From CFX5 sp023384495 (lineage in GTDB: Bacteria; Chloroflexota; Anaerolineae; Caldilineales; Caldilineaceae): 64,000 nucleotides of DNA. The stretch lies in assembly GCA_048499455.1 (NCBI GenBank), contig JASNZV010000001.1, positions 1,116,001 through 1,180,000 on the forward strand. Reading direction: 5' to 3'. The translations under genes were made by a program, and so were the position numbers. Positions 46,985 to 56,168 of the stretch are shown in pieces. Position 1 is the stretch's first letter. Each line of letters starts with the position of its first letter. The notes beneath the pieces were generated by a model. That model searched no databases. It was not told where the DNA came from and worked only from the letters and a program-made list of their open reading frames with translations.

Positions 46985-47160
46985 TGTCGCGTTGGGTCGC
47001 CGTGGCCGTCGATAGACCTCGCCACATTTTCCATCGGGGCGAAACGGCCGCGTGTGTCACTCGCTGTAATGATTCTTGTAGCGGTTGGTTGCTCCAATTG
47101 TCGAAAAACTCATGGTGTAATGGCGTTCACAGGCCAATTACGCGGGTTTACGATGTTCCT

Positions 47161-47234
47161 GCGCTCTGTTTGAAAACCAACCTGACTCGAAAGAGTAAAC
47201 ATCTGCGCGAAGTCCGGTTTTCAAAACAACCGCA
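47161..47234 (-). repeat. Dispersed hairpin element A, copy 3 (inverted, diverged centre)
   Basis: CTCTGTTTGAAAACC at the left and GGTTTTCAAAACAACCGC at the right are the reverse complement of the ends of copies 1 and 2; the centre differs. It lies 43 nt upstream of the secreted repeat-protein start. Confidence 0.65.
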
Positions 47235-47277
47235 GCCGAGACCCAAATTCTGCCGCCAAGCGGAAGGAGCAACCACC

Positions 47278-50256
47278 ATGAGCCCCAAACTGTTACGGTC
47301 CGTATTACTCGTTCTCGCCCTTACGTTTTCCATGATAGCCGCCGCCTATGTCAGGCAACTCAGCCTTGCTGCCGAAGGCGTGGCCCCATTGGCGAATCAA
47401 GTCTATCTGCCCATCCTCCAGGGGGGGCGCGGCCAGGATGTCGAGACGCCGACGGCGACCCCAACCAGGCCCGGCAACCCGCCCGATGACTCGCTGCGCC
47501 TGGCGCGCTTTGTCGAGCAGACGTGGAAGAGCAGCAATGCCAATGTACGGATCGATAGCGCCGGCGGCATCCATGTCGCCTTCTACTACTACGAATCGGT
47601 CTTTGAAGAGCGCCCCACGGCCGCAGTCTATGCCTTTTGCGCAAGCCAGTGTGATCAGGCCGACCGTTGGCAATCCGTACAACTGGACGAGGAGGTCAAC
47701 GAGGTGCAACTGGCCCTCAACCCGGCGGGCAAACCGCGCCTGATGATCCGCACGAGGTCCACTCTTTTTCCCAATGGGAAAGACTACCACTTTGCTGCCT
47801 GCGACGACAACTGTACCCAGGCAAGCGGCTGGAGCGTGACCTACATTCTGAGTTCGCACGGCACGGCCAGTGTCGATTATCAAGAGGATGAGATGCCCCA
47901 GCGCTCGTTTGCGCTCGACCCGGCCGGCCGGCCCCGCTTTGTCTACCTCGACCGCAACACCCTCGTCGAGCCGGACCATCTGGGCGTCTTCTATGCCTTC
48001 TGCGACAGCCAATGCACCCAGCAAGCGTCGTGGCAGCAGACGCGCATTACCGAGGTGATCCCATCGCCCTTCCGCATGGAGACGCTCTACTATCCGGCGC
48101 TGGCCTTTACGCCCGATGGCAAGCCCCGCTTGGCGACCGCCGAATTCTTCCCGCTCGATGATAGCGAGGCGATGCTCGCTTATTTTGAGTGCAACGACGC
48201 CTGCGCCGAGAGCGAAAACTGGCGCAAAGTGACCCTGCTCCCGCGTGGCGGTGGCTCGGAGCCAAGCGCCGACCTCGCCATCGACGCCCAGGGTCGCCCG
48301 CGCATCGCCTTTTACCAAGAGGCTACGTTGGACGGAGGCAAGCGTCTCTTCTATCTCTGGTGCAACGGCGACTGTCTCGACGCTGCCAACTGGCAACAAC
48401 GCGACCTGGGGTTGGCCACCTTTGACGGCCAGGAACCCGATCTGGAACTGGATCGCGGTGGCCGGCCGCGCATTGCCTACGCCGATTACAACACGGGTGG
48501 GCTGAGCTATGCCTGGTGCAACGAAGGCTGCGATACAGCCAACGCCCAGTGGCAACACAAGGTAATCGAAACCCGCACCGACTTGACGGCGGCCTGGAAT
48601 GTCCCCTTCCCGCGCGACCATTGCGACGCCGGGCTGTGGAACAGCTTGACGCCCACCCTGGCCTTTGGGGCAGACGGCAACGCCTACGTGGCCTACGACG
48701 CCACCTACCATGCCCGCTGCTACTACGACGATAACCCCAATGACAACATCCCGCCCGACTGGCATTTCGGGCTGGTGATGCGTTCCGTGCGCCTGGTTGC
48801 CTTTCCCCAGCCGTTCACCCAGCCGACCGACCCGCCCACGCCCTCGTCGCCAACATCGACGTGGACGCCGACCGCCACCGCCACGGGCACGGCCACCCCG
48901 ACGCCGACCGTCACGCCCACGCCCAGCCCAACGCCGGTGTCGATCACCAAACGGAGCGCCCTCTTTGCCGACACGCAGGCGCAGACGAGCAGCGCCAGCG
49001 TCGCCACCACCGGGAATGGCGGCCTGCACCGGGCCTTTGTCTTCGACGAGAGCCAAACCGCCGGCTACAGCTATTGCGCCACGGGTTGCCAGAACCCGGC
49101 GAGCTGGCAGACCATCTCTCTAGCCGCGGCGGTGCACGAAGTGCAACTCAAGGTCGATCCCACAGGCAAGCCCCGGCTGCTCATCCGCCGCGCCTCGAGC
49201 ACTTATGTCGATGGGTACGACTATCTCTATGCCCAGTGCGAGAGCGGCTGTACAACGGCAAATAACTGGGACTTGGCTCACGTCGCCACGGCGCGTGGCG
49301 GGGCAAATTTCGAGCAGCACGATATGCAGCAGCCACAGCGTTCGTTTGCGCTTGACCCAAGCGGGCGGCCGCGCTTTGTCTATCTTGACGAGAACTTGAC
49401 AGTCGATCCCGTTCACGTGGGCGTCTACTACGCCTGGTGTGACGCCGGTTGCACCGATGCGCTGGCATGGCAGGAAGTGCGTATCACCGAACTGGTGCAA
49501 TGGTTTGGCGAGATCGAAGACCAGGAGCGTGCGCTCTACCTGGCGCTCGCCTTCACCCCCCAGGGTTACCCGCGGTTGATCACTGCCGAATTCTTCCCGT
49601 TGCAGGGCAAAGAGGCGCGCCTCACCTACATTGCCTGTGATGAGATGTGCGAGCTTGGCTACATCTGGCAAAAGACCCAACTTTACGAACGAGGCGAAGG
49701 GCCAATCCCAGCCGCCGACCTGGTCATCGATGCCGGGGGGCATCCCCACGTTGCCTTCTATCAAGGCAAGACCGAAGCCGTCATGCCAGACGGCAGCCGC
49801 CCGCTCCAGCCCGAGAGCATTATCTACGCCACCTGCCAGCAGAGCCACTGTATGACCGCCAACAACTGGGATGCCCGCCACATCGGCGTAAGTGGCGTCA
49901 ATGGCCCCGGCCCCGATCTGGAACTCGATGCGCAGGGGCGACCGCGCATCACCTACACCCAGGGCGAAAAGGGCGGCATCGGCTACTCGTGGTGCGACGC
50001 CGATTGCGTGTCATACAGCGAGGGCGCCTGGCGGCACGGCGTGATCGAAACCGGCGCCGAACTCCAAACCGCCTGGCCCATGAACGTCCCGGCCCAGTGT
50101 GCCCGCGGCGGCTGGCAGGGCTGGGCGCCAACCCTGGTGCTCCCCGCCACCGGCGACCCGCATGTGGCCTATGACGCTGCCTACGTCGCCCATTGCGCCG
50201 GCCAGGATGAGGTGGCGCGGCGGGCCGCCCGCCTGGTGACGTTTGCCAGCCCGTAG
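47278..50256 (+). CDS. Large secreted protein with twelve C-x3/4-C...W repeats
   Basis: 992 residues; no family recognised. A signal peptide (about 1-35) is followed by NQVYLPILQGGRGQD. Two halves of about 400 residues are joined by a Thr/Pro linker (about 517-560, TPTATATGTATPTPTVTPTP). Each half carries six copies of a motif like YAFCASQCDQADRW: aromatic, C, three or four residues, C, five to eight residues, W. Between them are phrases such as GRPRFVYLD and LAFTPDGKPRLA. The periodicity and the SFALDPxGRPRFVYLD phrases suggest two six-bladed beta-propellers, each blade pinned by a disulfide. GGAAGGAG precedes the ATG. Binding or adhesion outside the cell is plausible but unproven. Confidence 0.85.
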   Translation: MSPKLLRSVLLVLALTFSMIAAAYVRQLSLAAEGVAPLANQVYLPILQGGRGQDVETPTATPTRPGNPPDDSLRLARFVEQTWKSSNANVRIDSAGGIHVAFYYYESVFEERPTAAVYAFCASQCDQADRWQSVQLDEEVNEVQLALNPAGKPRLMIRTRSTLFPNGKDYHFAACDDNCTQASGWSVTYILSSHGTASVDYQEDEMPQRSFALDPAGRPRFVYLDRNTLVEPDHLGVFYAFCDSQCTQQASWQQTRITEVIPSPFRMETLYYPALAFTPDGKPRLATAEFFPLDDSEAMLAYFECNDACAESENWRKVTLLPRGGGSEPSADLAIDAQGRPRIAFYQEATLDGGKRLFYLWCNGDCLDAANWQQRDLGLATFDGQEPDLELDRGGRPRIAYADYNTGGLSYAWCNEGCDTANAQWQHKVIETRTDLTAAWNVPFPRDHCDAGLWNSLTPTLAFGADGNAYVAYDATYHARCYYDDNPNDNIPPDWHFGLVMRSVRLVAFPQPFTQPTDPPTPSSPTSTWTPTATATGTATPTPTVTPTPSPTPVSITKRSALFADTQAQTSSASVATTGNGGLHRAFVFDESQTAGYSYCATGCQNPASWQTISLAAAVHEVQLKVDPTGKPRLLIRRASSTYVDGYDYLYAQCESGCTTANNWDLAHVATARGGANFEQHDMQQPQRSFALDPSGRPRFVYLDENLTVDPVHVGVYYAWCDAGCTDALAWQEVRITELVQWFGEIEDQERALYLALAFTPQGYPRLITAEFFPLQGKEARLTYIACDEMCELGYIWQKTQLYERGEGPIPAADLVIDAGGHPHVAFYQGKTEAVMPDGSRPLQPESIIYATCQQSHCMTANNWDARHIGVSGVNGPGPDLELDAQGRPRITYTQGEKGGIGYSWCDADCVSYSEGAWRHGVIETGAELQTAWPMNVPAQCARGGWQGWAPTLVLPATGDPHVAYDAAYVAHCAGQDEVARRAARLVTFASP

Positions 50257-50289
50257 GGGGCGGGCGCCGCAACAGACCTATGCTTTTCT

Positions 50290-50349
50290 GACGATAGACG
50301 ATGGACAATCGACCAGGCGCCATCGTCTATCGTCCATCGTCTATCGTCA
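50290..50349. repeat. Heptamer-built inverted repeat after the secreted repeat protein
   Basis: ACGATAGACGATGGACAATCG (50290-50310) faces CATCGTCTATCGTCCATCGT and one further unit (to 50349). The right side is three tandem copies of a 7-nt unit (TCGTCTA/TCGTCCA). It lies between convergent genes, so a terminator role is possible. Confidence 0.7.
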
Positions 50350-50378
50350 CAACTGTTGGCTTGCTCGATCGTCGTGTG

Positions 50379-51104
50379 CTAGATATTCACACTTGAGCCG
50401 CTGAGCAGCAACGCCGTGCGCCAGACAGGGGAACTATCCCTGAGCGAAGCGTCACGGAAAGTTGGGATCACGGACCAGCGGTCTTGGCCGTTGATGTTGG
50501 GGCAAGAGGCGTGCAACAACAGATCGTGAAAGAAGATGGCCCCGCCGCGCGGCACAGGCACGGTTTCGACTGGCAAATCCGCCACTTGCTCGTCTGTGAG
50601 CCGATGGACAAAGCCTTTCACATCTTCAACATGCTGCATCTCGACCGCTCGTCGGTGGCTGCCAGGCACAACCTGCAGACAACCGTTCTCCGGCGTGGCG
50701 TCATCGAGGGCAATCCAGATCGAAAGCTTGGCGCTGCCCCGCCAATAGGCCCAATCCTGGTGCCAGGGTGAACGAAAATCAGTCTTGTTGTTCTTGAAGA
50801 CCGCCTTGAAGCTCAGGAACTCCACATTAGGCCCAATCAATTGTTGCAGAATCTTCAACATCGACGGGCTGTGCAATTGCGTGCTTGTGTAGGGGTCCAA
50901 ATCATCACACATCCAGACCCGCACGCCGGAAGGGATGTTGCCGAGCAAGCCCTCGTCGGTCAGCCGCTGGATCAACGTCTGCTTCCACTCGCTGGCCTCT
51001 GCCGGCGAGATCAGAGCCGGTGTCACCACATACCCATCACGATGGTACTGCGCCACTTGCTCATCGGTTAGTGATTTCGGCGGACTCATTGCTATGCTGG
51101 TCAT
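50379..51104 (-). CDS. Phytanoyl-CoA dioxygenase (PhyH) family protein
   Basis: A 241-residue Fe(II)/2-oxoglutarate oxygenase. Metal ligands are visible as WHQDWAYW (HxD, about residues 123-125) and the distal histidine in FFHDLLLHASCPN, with an arginine in NGQDRWSVIPTFRD to bind 2-oxoglutarate. The core phrase ENGCLQVVPGSHRR is characteristic. It probably hydroxylates a small molecule or lipid-like substrate. It stands alone on the minus strand, convergent with the secreted-protein gene. An upstream ATG (51104) and one five residues later are both possible starts. Confidence 0.9.
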   Translation of the reverse strand: MTSIAMSPPKSLTDEQVAQYHRDGYVVTPALISPAEASEWKQTLIQRLTDEGLLGNIPSGVRVWMCDDLDPYTSTQLHSPSMLKILQQLIGPNVEFLSFKAVFKNNKTDFRSPWHQDWAYWRGSAKLSIWIALDDATPENGCLQVVPGSHRRAVEMQHVEDVKGFVHRLTDEQVADLPVETVPVPRGGAIFFHDLLLHASCPNINGQDRWSVIPTFRDASLRDSSPVWRTALLLSGSSVNI

Positions 51105-51581
51105 GGTTTTCGTCTGGCTCCTCTCTATGGCTTGATTCCGGTACGGGCGCTACTCTTGATCATGGTGTGCTGCATCAACCCAAAAGCCAACAGCACAGGC
51201 AGGCACATTTTATCCGCTGCGCAGAAAACAAACAACCTGCCTGAATGGGCCGGGCCGATGCGGAATTTTGGGCAAGGGAGGCCGAAGGTCAGCTTGCGTC
51301 CTTGCTACCATCGCCGCATCGCTCCAAACCTGGACAGACCCGTCCTCACCATCCAATTCGCACCTCACCGGCACGCTGTGGTATCATGCGGTTAAGTCTC
51401 CTTTCGCCGTTGGGCGGGCTGTCGCTGCAGCAGCCGTGACCCGACCGGAGAGGAGTTTTTTTATGGAACACTTTTTGGGGGTAGCCAGGTAGACAGGTAA
51501 ACAAGTAGACAACGGCCCTCGTCTAGCCTACTTGTCTGCGTGGCTTCTTCTCTTCCTACCCAAAAATCAAGGAACCACCCG
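51105..51581. other. Divergent gap, dioxygenase to ABC exporter
   Basis: 477 nt containing a nine-codon ORF with a strong ribosome site (51463-51492) and a following imperfect hairpin of AGGTAGACA-type units (51488-51536). A possible extended -10 (TGTGGTATCAT, near 51380) was seen but no convincing -35. Confidence 0.45.
51463..51492 (+). CDS. Possible nine-residue leader peptide
   Basis: MEHFLGVAR, preceded by GGAGAGGAG and seven T, one of the best ribosome sites in the window. The stop falls at the start of a tandem repeat/hairpin (51488-51536), and the ABC exporter starts 89 nt downstream. This arrangement is typical of translation-dependent attenuators, for example upstream of drug-exporter genes. 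It could also be a chance ORF. Confidence 0.35.
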   Translation: MEHFLGVAR

Positions 51582-53480
51582 ATGACTCGTCGCGAATTTA
51601 CGGTCGCCGATGAATATCGGTATGACCACCGCTCGCCGGTGCGCTGGCTGGCTTCGCATATTCTGCGCTACCCGGTGCTGCTCGTCACCTTTCTGGTCAC
51701 CACCTTTGGCATGGCGGGCAGCCAGAGCCTGTCGGCAGTGATGGTCGGGCGGGCCTTTGACACGGTGATACAGGAAGCGGGTGTGGCCGCGCTGACCACA
51801 GCCGCGCTGCTGGTGGTGGCCGCCTATGTGGGGTATGGGCTGTTCGACATTGTCAACAGCATGGCGATTCGCGTGCTGGCTCAGCGGGTGGAACGAGATG
51901 CGCGCGACGAACTCTATCTCAGCCTGTTGAGCAAGAGCCAGACCTTTCATGGCCGGCAACGCGTGGGCGACCTGATGGCGCGGGCGACCAACGACGTGCA
52001 ACAGGTGAACCAATTCGTCAGCCCGGCGTTGGGGATGACCACCGAATCGACTCTCACGCTGGTGATCCCGTTGATTACGATTGCGCTGCTCAACACCAAC
52101 TTGCTGCTGGCGCCGGTTTTGTTTCTCATCGGGTTGACCTTTGCCTTGCGCTATCACAACCAGAATTTGCGCCCTGTCGCCGGGCAGTTGCGCCAGCGCT
52201 TTGGGACCATGAACGCCGGCCTGGCCGAGACGATCACCGGCATCGAAGTCGTTAAGGGTTTTGCCCAAGAGCCGGCAGAGGAAGCGCGCTTTAGTGAGAA
52301 TGCGCAGGGCTATCGCGATGCCTTTGTACGCGAGGGCGAGGTGAATGCCCGTTACCTGCCCTTGCTGCTCTATGGGATCACCGTCGGGCTGGCCTTTGGG
52401 CACGCCTTGCTGCTCTTTCAGCGGGGGGCCATCTCGGTCGGCCAGGTGATCACCTTTATGGCGCTGCTGGGGACGCTGCGTTCGCCCATCCGCTTTTTGT
52501 TGACCACCTCGTCGGTGGTGCAACAAAGTTTGGCCAGCGCGCGGCGTATTCTGGAGATGATCCTGACCGAGACGGAGCTGGACCAAAATTCGGGCGGCAT
52601 CGCCCAGCCGATGGTGGGTGATGTGCTCTTTGACCGGGTGAGCTTTCGCTATGACACGGGCGTAGTGGACAGCCCAACTCCCTCGCCGCAAAGCAATGGT
52701 CATTTGGGTGCGATTAAAGAGGGTGCGCCCCCCGCACTGAGTGACATCTCCTTCCATGCCCGCTCCGGCCAGACGGTGGCCATTGTCGGCCAGACCGGCG
52801 CGGGCAAGACCACGCTGACCAGGCTGCTCAATCGCACCTTTGACACTAGCAGCGGGCGAGTCTTGATCGACGGCGTCGATGTGCGCGATTGGAGCATGGA
52901 CAGCCTGCGCGCCCAGATCGCCACCATTGAACAGGACATCTTTCTCTTTTCGCGCACCATTGCCGAAAATATCGCCTTTGGCGCACGAGAGCCGGTCTCC
53001 CAGGCCCAGATCGAGAGGGCCGCCCGTGAAGCCCAGGCGCACGACTTTATTATGAGCTTTCCCCAGGGCTACGAAACGGTCATTGGCGAGCGCGGGGTGA
53101 TGCTTTCCGGCGGGCAGCGCCAACGCATCGCCATTGCCCGCGCCTTTCTCAGCGACCCACGCATCCTCGTGCTGGACGACTCGACCAGCGCCATCGACAG
53201 CAACACCGAAGACCAGATCCAGCGGGCCATGCGCCGCATCCTCGAAGGGCGCACCACGCTCTTGATCACCCACCGGCTCTCGCAGATCCGCAGCGCCGAC
53301 CAGATCTTGCTCATGAAAAATGGCCGCCTCATCGCCCAGGGCGCGCACGATGAGCTGATGGCAACCAGCCTCGCCTATCGCCAGATCTTTGTGCCCGAGG
53401 AACGGCAGAAAGCGACCAACGAGCACAGCGCTCTACAGACGATGACTGTGCAGGAACTGAATCGTCAGCAAGTATCATGA
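51582..53480 (+). CDS. ABC exporter half-transporter (degenerate catalytic site)
   Basis: 632 residues: six-helix transmembrane domain (about 20-330) and a nucleotide-binding domain (about 350-600). Walker A is GQTGAGKTT, the signature is LSGGQRQR, and Walker B is ILVLDDSTSAID, where the usual catalytic glutamate is aspartate. The H-loop is LITHRLS. The next gene encodes a half-transporter with an intact glutamate, so the two probably form an asymmetric heterodimer like TM287/288 or BmrCD. Substrates may be drugs, lipids or peptides. The ATG at 51582 has AAGGA upstream; a GTG at 51540 would extend it by 14 residues. Confidence 0.92.
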   Translation: MTRREFTVADEYRYDHRSPVRWLASHILRYPVLLVTFLVTTFGMAGSQSLSAVMVGRAFDTVIQEAGVAALTTAALLVVAAYVGYGLFDIVNSMAIRVLAQRVERDARDELYLSLLSKSQTFHGRQRVGDLMARATNDVQQVNQFVSPALGMTTESTLTLVIPLITIALLNTNLLLAPVLFLIGLTFALRYHNQNLRPVAGQLRQRFGTMNAGLAETITGIEVVKGFAQEPAEEARFSENAQGYRDAFVREGEVNARYLPLLLYGITVGLAFGHALLLFQRGAISVGQVITFMALLGTLRSPIRFLLTTSSVVQQSLASARRILEMILTETELDQNSGGIAQPMVGDVLFDRVSFRYDTGVVDSPTPSPQSNGHLGAIKEGAPPALSDISFHARSGQTVAIVGQTGAGKTTLTRLLNRTFDTSSGRVLIDGVDVRDWSMDSLRAQIATIEQDIFLFSRTIAENIAFGAREPVSQAQIERAAREAQAHDFIMSFPQGYETVIGERGVMLSGGQRQRIAIARAFLSDPRILVLDDSTSAIDSNTEDQIQRAMRRILEGRTTLLITHRLSQIRSADQILLMKNGRLIAQGAHDELMATSLAYRQIFVPEERQKATNEHSALQTMTVQELNRQQVS

Positions 53481-53499
53481 CCTACCATTATCGATACAG

Positions 53500-53623
53500 C
53501 AAGCAACACGGAGGGCACAGAGGAGACACAGAGCACACAGAGGGTCGTTGCTCTGTTGCCTGAGCCATTGTCTGCTTCTCGGTGTTCTCCGTGAACTCTC
53601 CGTGTGCTCTGTGTTGCTCTTTG
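53500..53623. repeat. Inverted repeat of CACAGAG-type units between the exporter halves
   Basis: AGCAACACGGAGGGCACAGA (from about 53500) pairs with CTCCGTGTGCTCTGTGTTGC-like sequence (to about 53618), with further CACAGAG/CTCTGTG units between. It is an intra-operon hairpin like that at 20693-20791. Confidence 0.65.
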
Positions 53624-53665
53624 TCTTTTGTACGACAGACGACGCAGTAAAAGGAAAATTTCGCA

Positions 53666-55480
53666 ATGGGCATTATGGGCGGGCTGAACGCCGAAGAATA
53701 CGACCGCAGTTACAGCGACCGGGAACTGGTGCGGCGCATTGCGGCCTATTTCCGGCCTCATCTGCGCAAGGTGGGGCTGGTGGCCGGGATGGTCACGCTG
53801 ACCTCGTTGACCGGCACGCTGACACCGATTATCATTTCGCGGGCCATCGATACACTGGAAGGAAATCCAGGGTTGCAGGTGCTGGTCGCGGCGGCGGCGG
53901 TCGTCACGGTGCTGGGGGCGCTCAACTGGGTCTTTAGCTTTGTTCAACAGTGGTTTTCGGCGCGCGCCGTGGCCAATGTGGTGTTGGCGCTGCGCGAAGA
54001 TGCCTTCCGGGCGGTGATGCGGCGGGACCTCTCCTTTTTTGACCAGTACGCCTCCGGGCGCATCGTCAGCCGGGTGACGTCGGATACGCAAGATTTTGCC
54101 ACCACCGTCACGCTGACCGTTGACCTCCTCAGCCAACTGGTGCTGGTCGGCGTGATCAGCGTTGTCATGTTCACCCGTAACGTGCAACTGGCGCTGATTA
54201 CGGTGGCGCTCGGCCCCATCGTCGTGCTGATTGCGCTGGTTTTTCGCCGGCTGGCGCGCCACACTATGCAACAGGCGCAGCGCGCCCAGGCCACGGTCAA
54301 CGCCACCATCCAAGAGACGGTCAGCGGGATCGCCGTCGCCAAAAATTTTCGTCAGGAAGCGACCATCTACAGCGACTTTCAGGCGACCAACGAACTGGCC
54401 TATCGCATTCAACTGCGGCGGGTGGCCGTCTTTGGCAGTATCTTCCCCCTGCTCAACACGGTCTCTGGCATCGGCGTTGCCATCATCATCTATGCGGGCG
54501 GGCTGCTGGCGATCAACCGCACCCTCACGGTGGGCGAGTGGTATCTTTTTGTGCAGAGCCTGGCGATCTTTTTCTACCCCATCACCAGCATTGCCTCGTT
54601 TTGGAGCCAGTTTCAGCAGGGGCTGGCGGCCAGCGAGCGCGTCTTTGCCTTGATCGACGACGAGCCGTTGGTGGTGCAGACGGCCCAGGAGCCGGTCGGG
54701 CGTCTGCGCGGTGAGATCACCTTTGAGCGAGTGACTTTCAACTACAGCACCGGGCGCAACGCCGTCTTGCACGATTTCTCGCTGACGATCCCAGCGGGGC
54801 AAACACTGGCGATTGTGGGCCATACGGGGGCAGGGAAATCGAGCCTGGTCAAGCTGATCATGCGCTTTTACGAGTTCCAGAGTGGGCGCATCTTGATCGA
54901 CAGTCGTGACATCCGCACGCTGGACCTGAGCCATTATCGGCGGCAGTTGGGGCTGGTGCCTCAAGTTCCCTTTCTCTTTTCGGGCACGGTGGCCGACAAT
55001 ATCCGCTATGGGCGGCCCGAGGCCAGCGACGAGGAAGTGGCGACCGCCGCCCGCCAGTTGGGTGACGGCAGTTGGCTGGACGACCTTTCTGAAGGCATCA
55101 ACACCGATGTGGGCGAGCGGGGGGCGCGGCTTTCGCTGGGCCAGCGCCAACTGGTCGCCCTGGCGCGCATCCTGTTGCAAGACCCGGCCATCCTGCTGTT
55201 GGACGAGGCGACGGCCAGCATCGACCCCATCACCGAGGCGCAGGTCCAGGCCGCGCTGGCGACGGTGCTGCGCCGGCGCACCAGCATCGTCATCGCCCAC
55301 CGGCTCTCGACCGTCCAGGCGGCGGACCGCATCATTGTCTTGCGCGAGGGGCAGATCATCGAAGAGGGCGACCACGAGGGGCTGCTCGCCCGTGGCGGCC
55401 ACTACGCCGAGTTGTACACCACCTACTTCCGCCACCAGTCGCTGGAGTACATTGATTCGTGGCAGAAACGTGTGAAATAA
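53666..55480 (+). CDS. ABC exporter half-transporter (intact catalytic site)
   Basis: 604 residues: transmembrane domain (about 25-330) with the loop FFDQYASGRIVSRVTSDTQDF, and a nucleotide-binding domain (about 345-590). Walker A is GHTGAGKSS, the signature is variant LSLGQRQL, Walker B is ILLLDEATASID with the catalytic glutamate, and the H-loop is VIAHRLS. In heterodimeric exporters the intact ATP site pairs this Walker B with the partner's good signature, which fits the canonical LSGGQ of the upstream gene. AAAGGA precedes the ATG. It converges on the response regulator, 19 nt apart. Confidence 0.93.
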   Translation: MGIMGGLNAEEYDRSYSDRELVRRIAAYFRPHLRKVGLVAGMVTLTSLTGTLTPIIISRAIDTLEGNPGLQVLVAAAAVVTVLGALNWVFSFVQQWFSARAVANVVLALREDAFRAVMRRDLSFFDQYASGRIVSRVTSDTQDFATTVTLTVDLLSQLVLVGVISVVMFTRNVQLALITVALGPIVVLIALVFRRLARHTMQQAQRAQATVNATIQETVSGIAVAKNFRQEATIYSDFQATNELAYRIQLRRVAVFGSIFPLLNTVSGIGVAIIIYAGGLLAINRTLTVGEWYLFVQSLAIFFYPITSIASFWSQFQQGLAASERVFALIDDEPLVVQTAQEPVGRLRGEITFERVTFNYSTGRNAVLHDFSLTIPAGQTLAIVGHTGAGKSSLVKLIMRFYEFQSGRILIDSRDIRTLDLSHYRRQLGLVPQVPFLFSGTVADNIRYGRPEASDEEVATAARQLGDGSWLDDLSEGINTDVGERGARLSLGQRQLVALARILLQDPAILLLDEATASIDPITEAQVQAALATVLRRRTSIVIAHRLSTVQAADRIIVLREGQIIEEGDHEGLLARGGHYAELYTTYFRHQSLEYIDSWQKRVK

Positions 55481-55499
55481 AGACGCTTGTCCCGCTTTC

Positions 55500-56168
55500 T
55501 TATGTGCTTGCGCCAATATCCGGCGCTTTTGGGGAAACCAGCCCTCGCTGCACGGCGACCAGCGCGGCCTGGGTGCGATTGGTGACGTGGAGCTTTTGAA
55601 AGATATCGCTGAGGCGGTTGCCCACCGTCTTCTCTGAGAGATGGAGTTGGCTGGCAATCGTGCGGTTGTCATGGCCGGCCGCCACCAAACGCAAAATGTC
55701 AAGTTCGCGTTCGCTCAACGCTCCGACTAAGTCCCGCTCCACTGGGCGGCGAACGGCTTCAAAGATACGCGCCGTCAGCGCCGGGTCCAGCGCCGATTCG
55801 CCTTGAGCAACCTGGCCGATCACTGTCAACAACTCTTCGGCATCGGCATCCTTGAGCAGATAGCCCTTGACGCCAGCCTTGATGGCGTCGAGCAGATGCT
55901 GGTCTTCCCGATACATGGTCAACATGACGATCTTGATGTGGGGATGGCTGGTGGCTAGCTGGCGTGCGACCGCGATGCCATCCAGGTCAGGCATCTGGAT
56001 GTCGAGCAGGAGAATGTCCGGTCGCAATCGATCCACCTGTTCCAGCACCTCTAGCCCTGTGCGCGCCTCACCGATGACTTCAAACGGTGTCTTGCGCTCG
56101 ATCAACTCGCGCAACCCCTGCCGGAACATGCGGTGATCGTCGGCCAGCAGCAAGCGCACCTGGCTCAT
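55500..56168 (-). CDS. NarL-family response regulator
   Basis: 222 residues. The receiver has ADDH, the phospho-acceptor in LLLDIQMPDLDG, and lysine in YLLKDADAEE. The LuxR-type helix-turn-helix is LSERELDILRLVAAGHDNRTIASQLHLSEKTVGNRLSDIFQKL. The ATG used overlaps the stop of the upstream kinase gene (ATGA); the longer frame would read into the kinase. It forms a standard two-component pair with that kinase. Targets are unknown; the exporter genes are adjacent but convergent. Confidence 0.95.
   Translation of the reverse strand: MSQVRLLLADDHRMFRQGLRELIERKTPFEVIGEARTGLEVLEQVDRLRPDILLLDIQMPDLDGIAVARQLATSHPHIKIVMLTMYREDQHLLDAIKAGVKGYLLKDADAEELLTVIGQVAQGESALDPALTARIFEAVRRPVERDLVGALSERELDILRLVAAGHDNRTIASQLHLSEKTVGNRLSDIFQKLHVTNRTQAALVAVQRGLVSPKAPDIGAST

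Larger units (their letters stand above)
46916..47277. other. Gap between the two secreted-protein genes
   Basis: 362 nt with a GC-rich hairpin just after the nuclease stop (46949-46984) and hairpin element A copy 3 (47161-47234). No ORF is credible. Confidence 0.55.

Noticed and set aside
47305..49056. 583-residue open frame antisense to the secreted repeat protein
   Set aside because: The sense strand has a signal peptide, regular repeats and a ribosome site. The antisense frame is Gly/Arg/Val-rich and featureless.
51567..53426. 619-residue open frame antisense to the first ABC half-transporter
   Set aside because: Composition is dominated by H, Q, R and G, and the sense frame has all ABC motifs.
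53465..55702. 745-residue open frame antisense to the second ABC half-transporter
   Set aside because: Same reason; it also runs through the repeat region and the end of the response-regulator gene.
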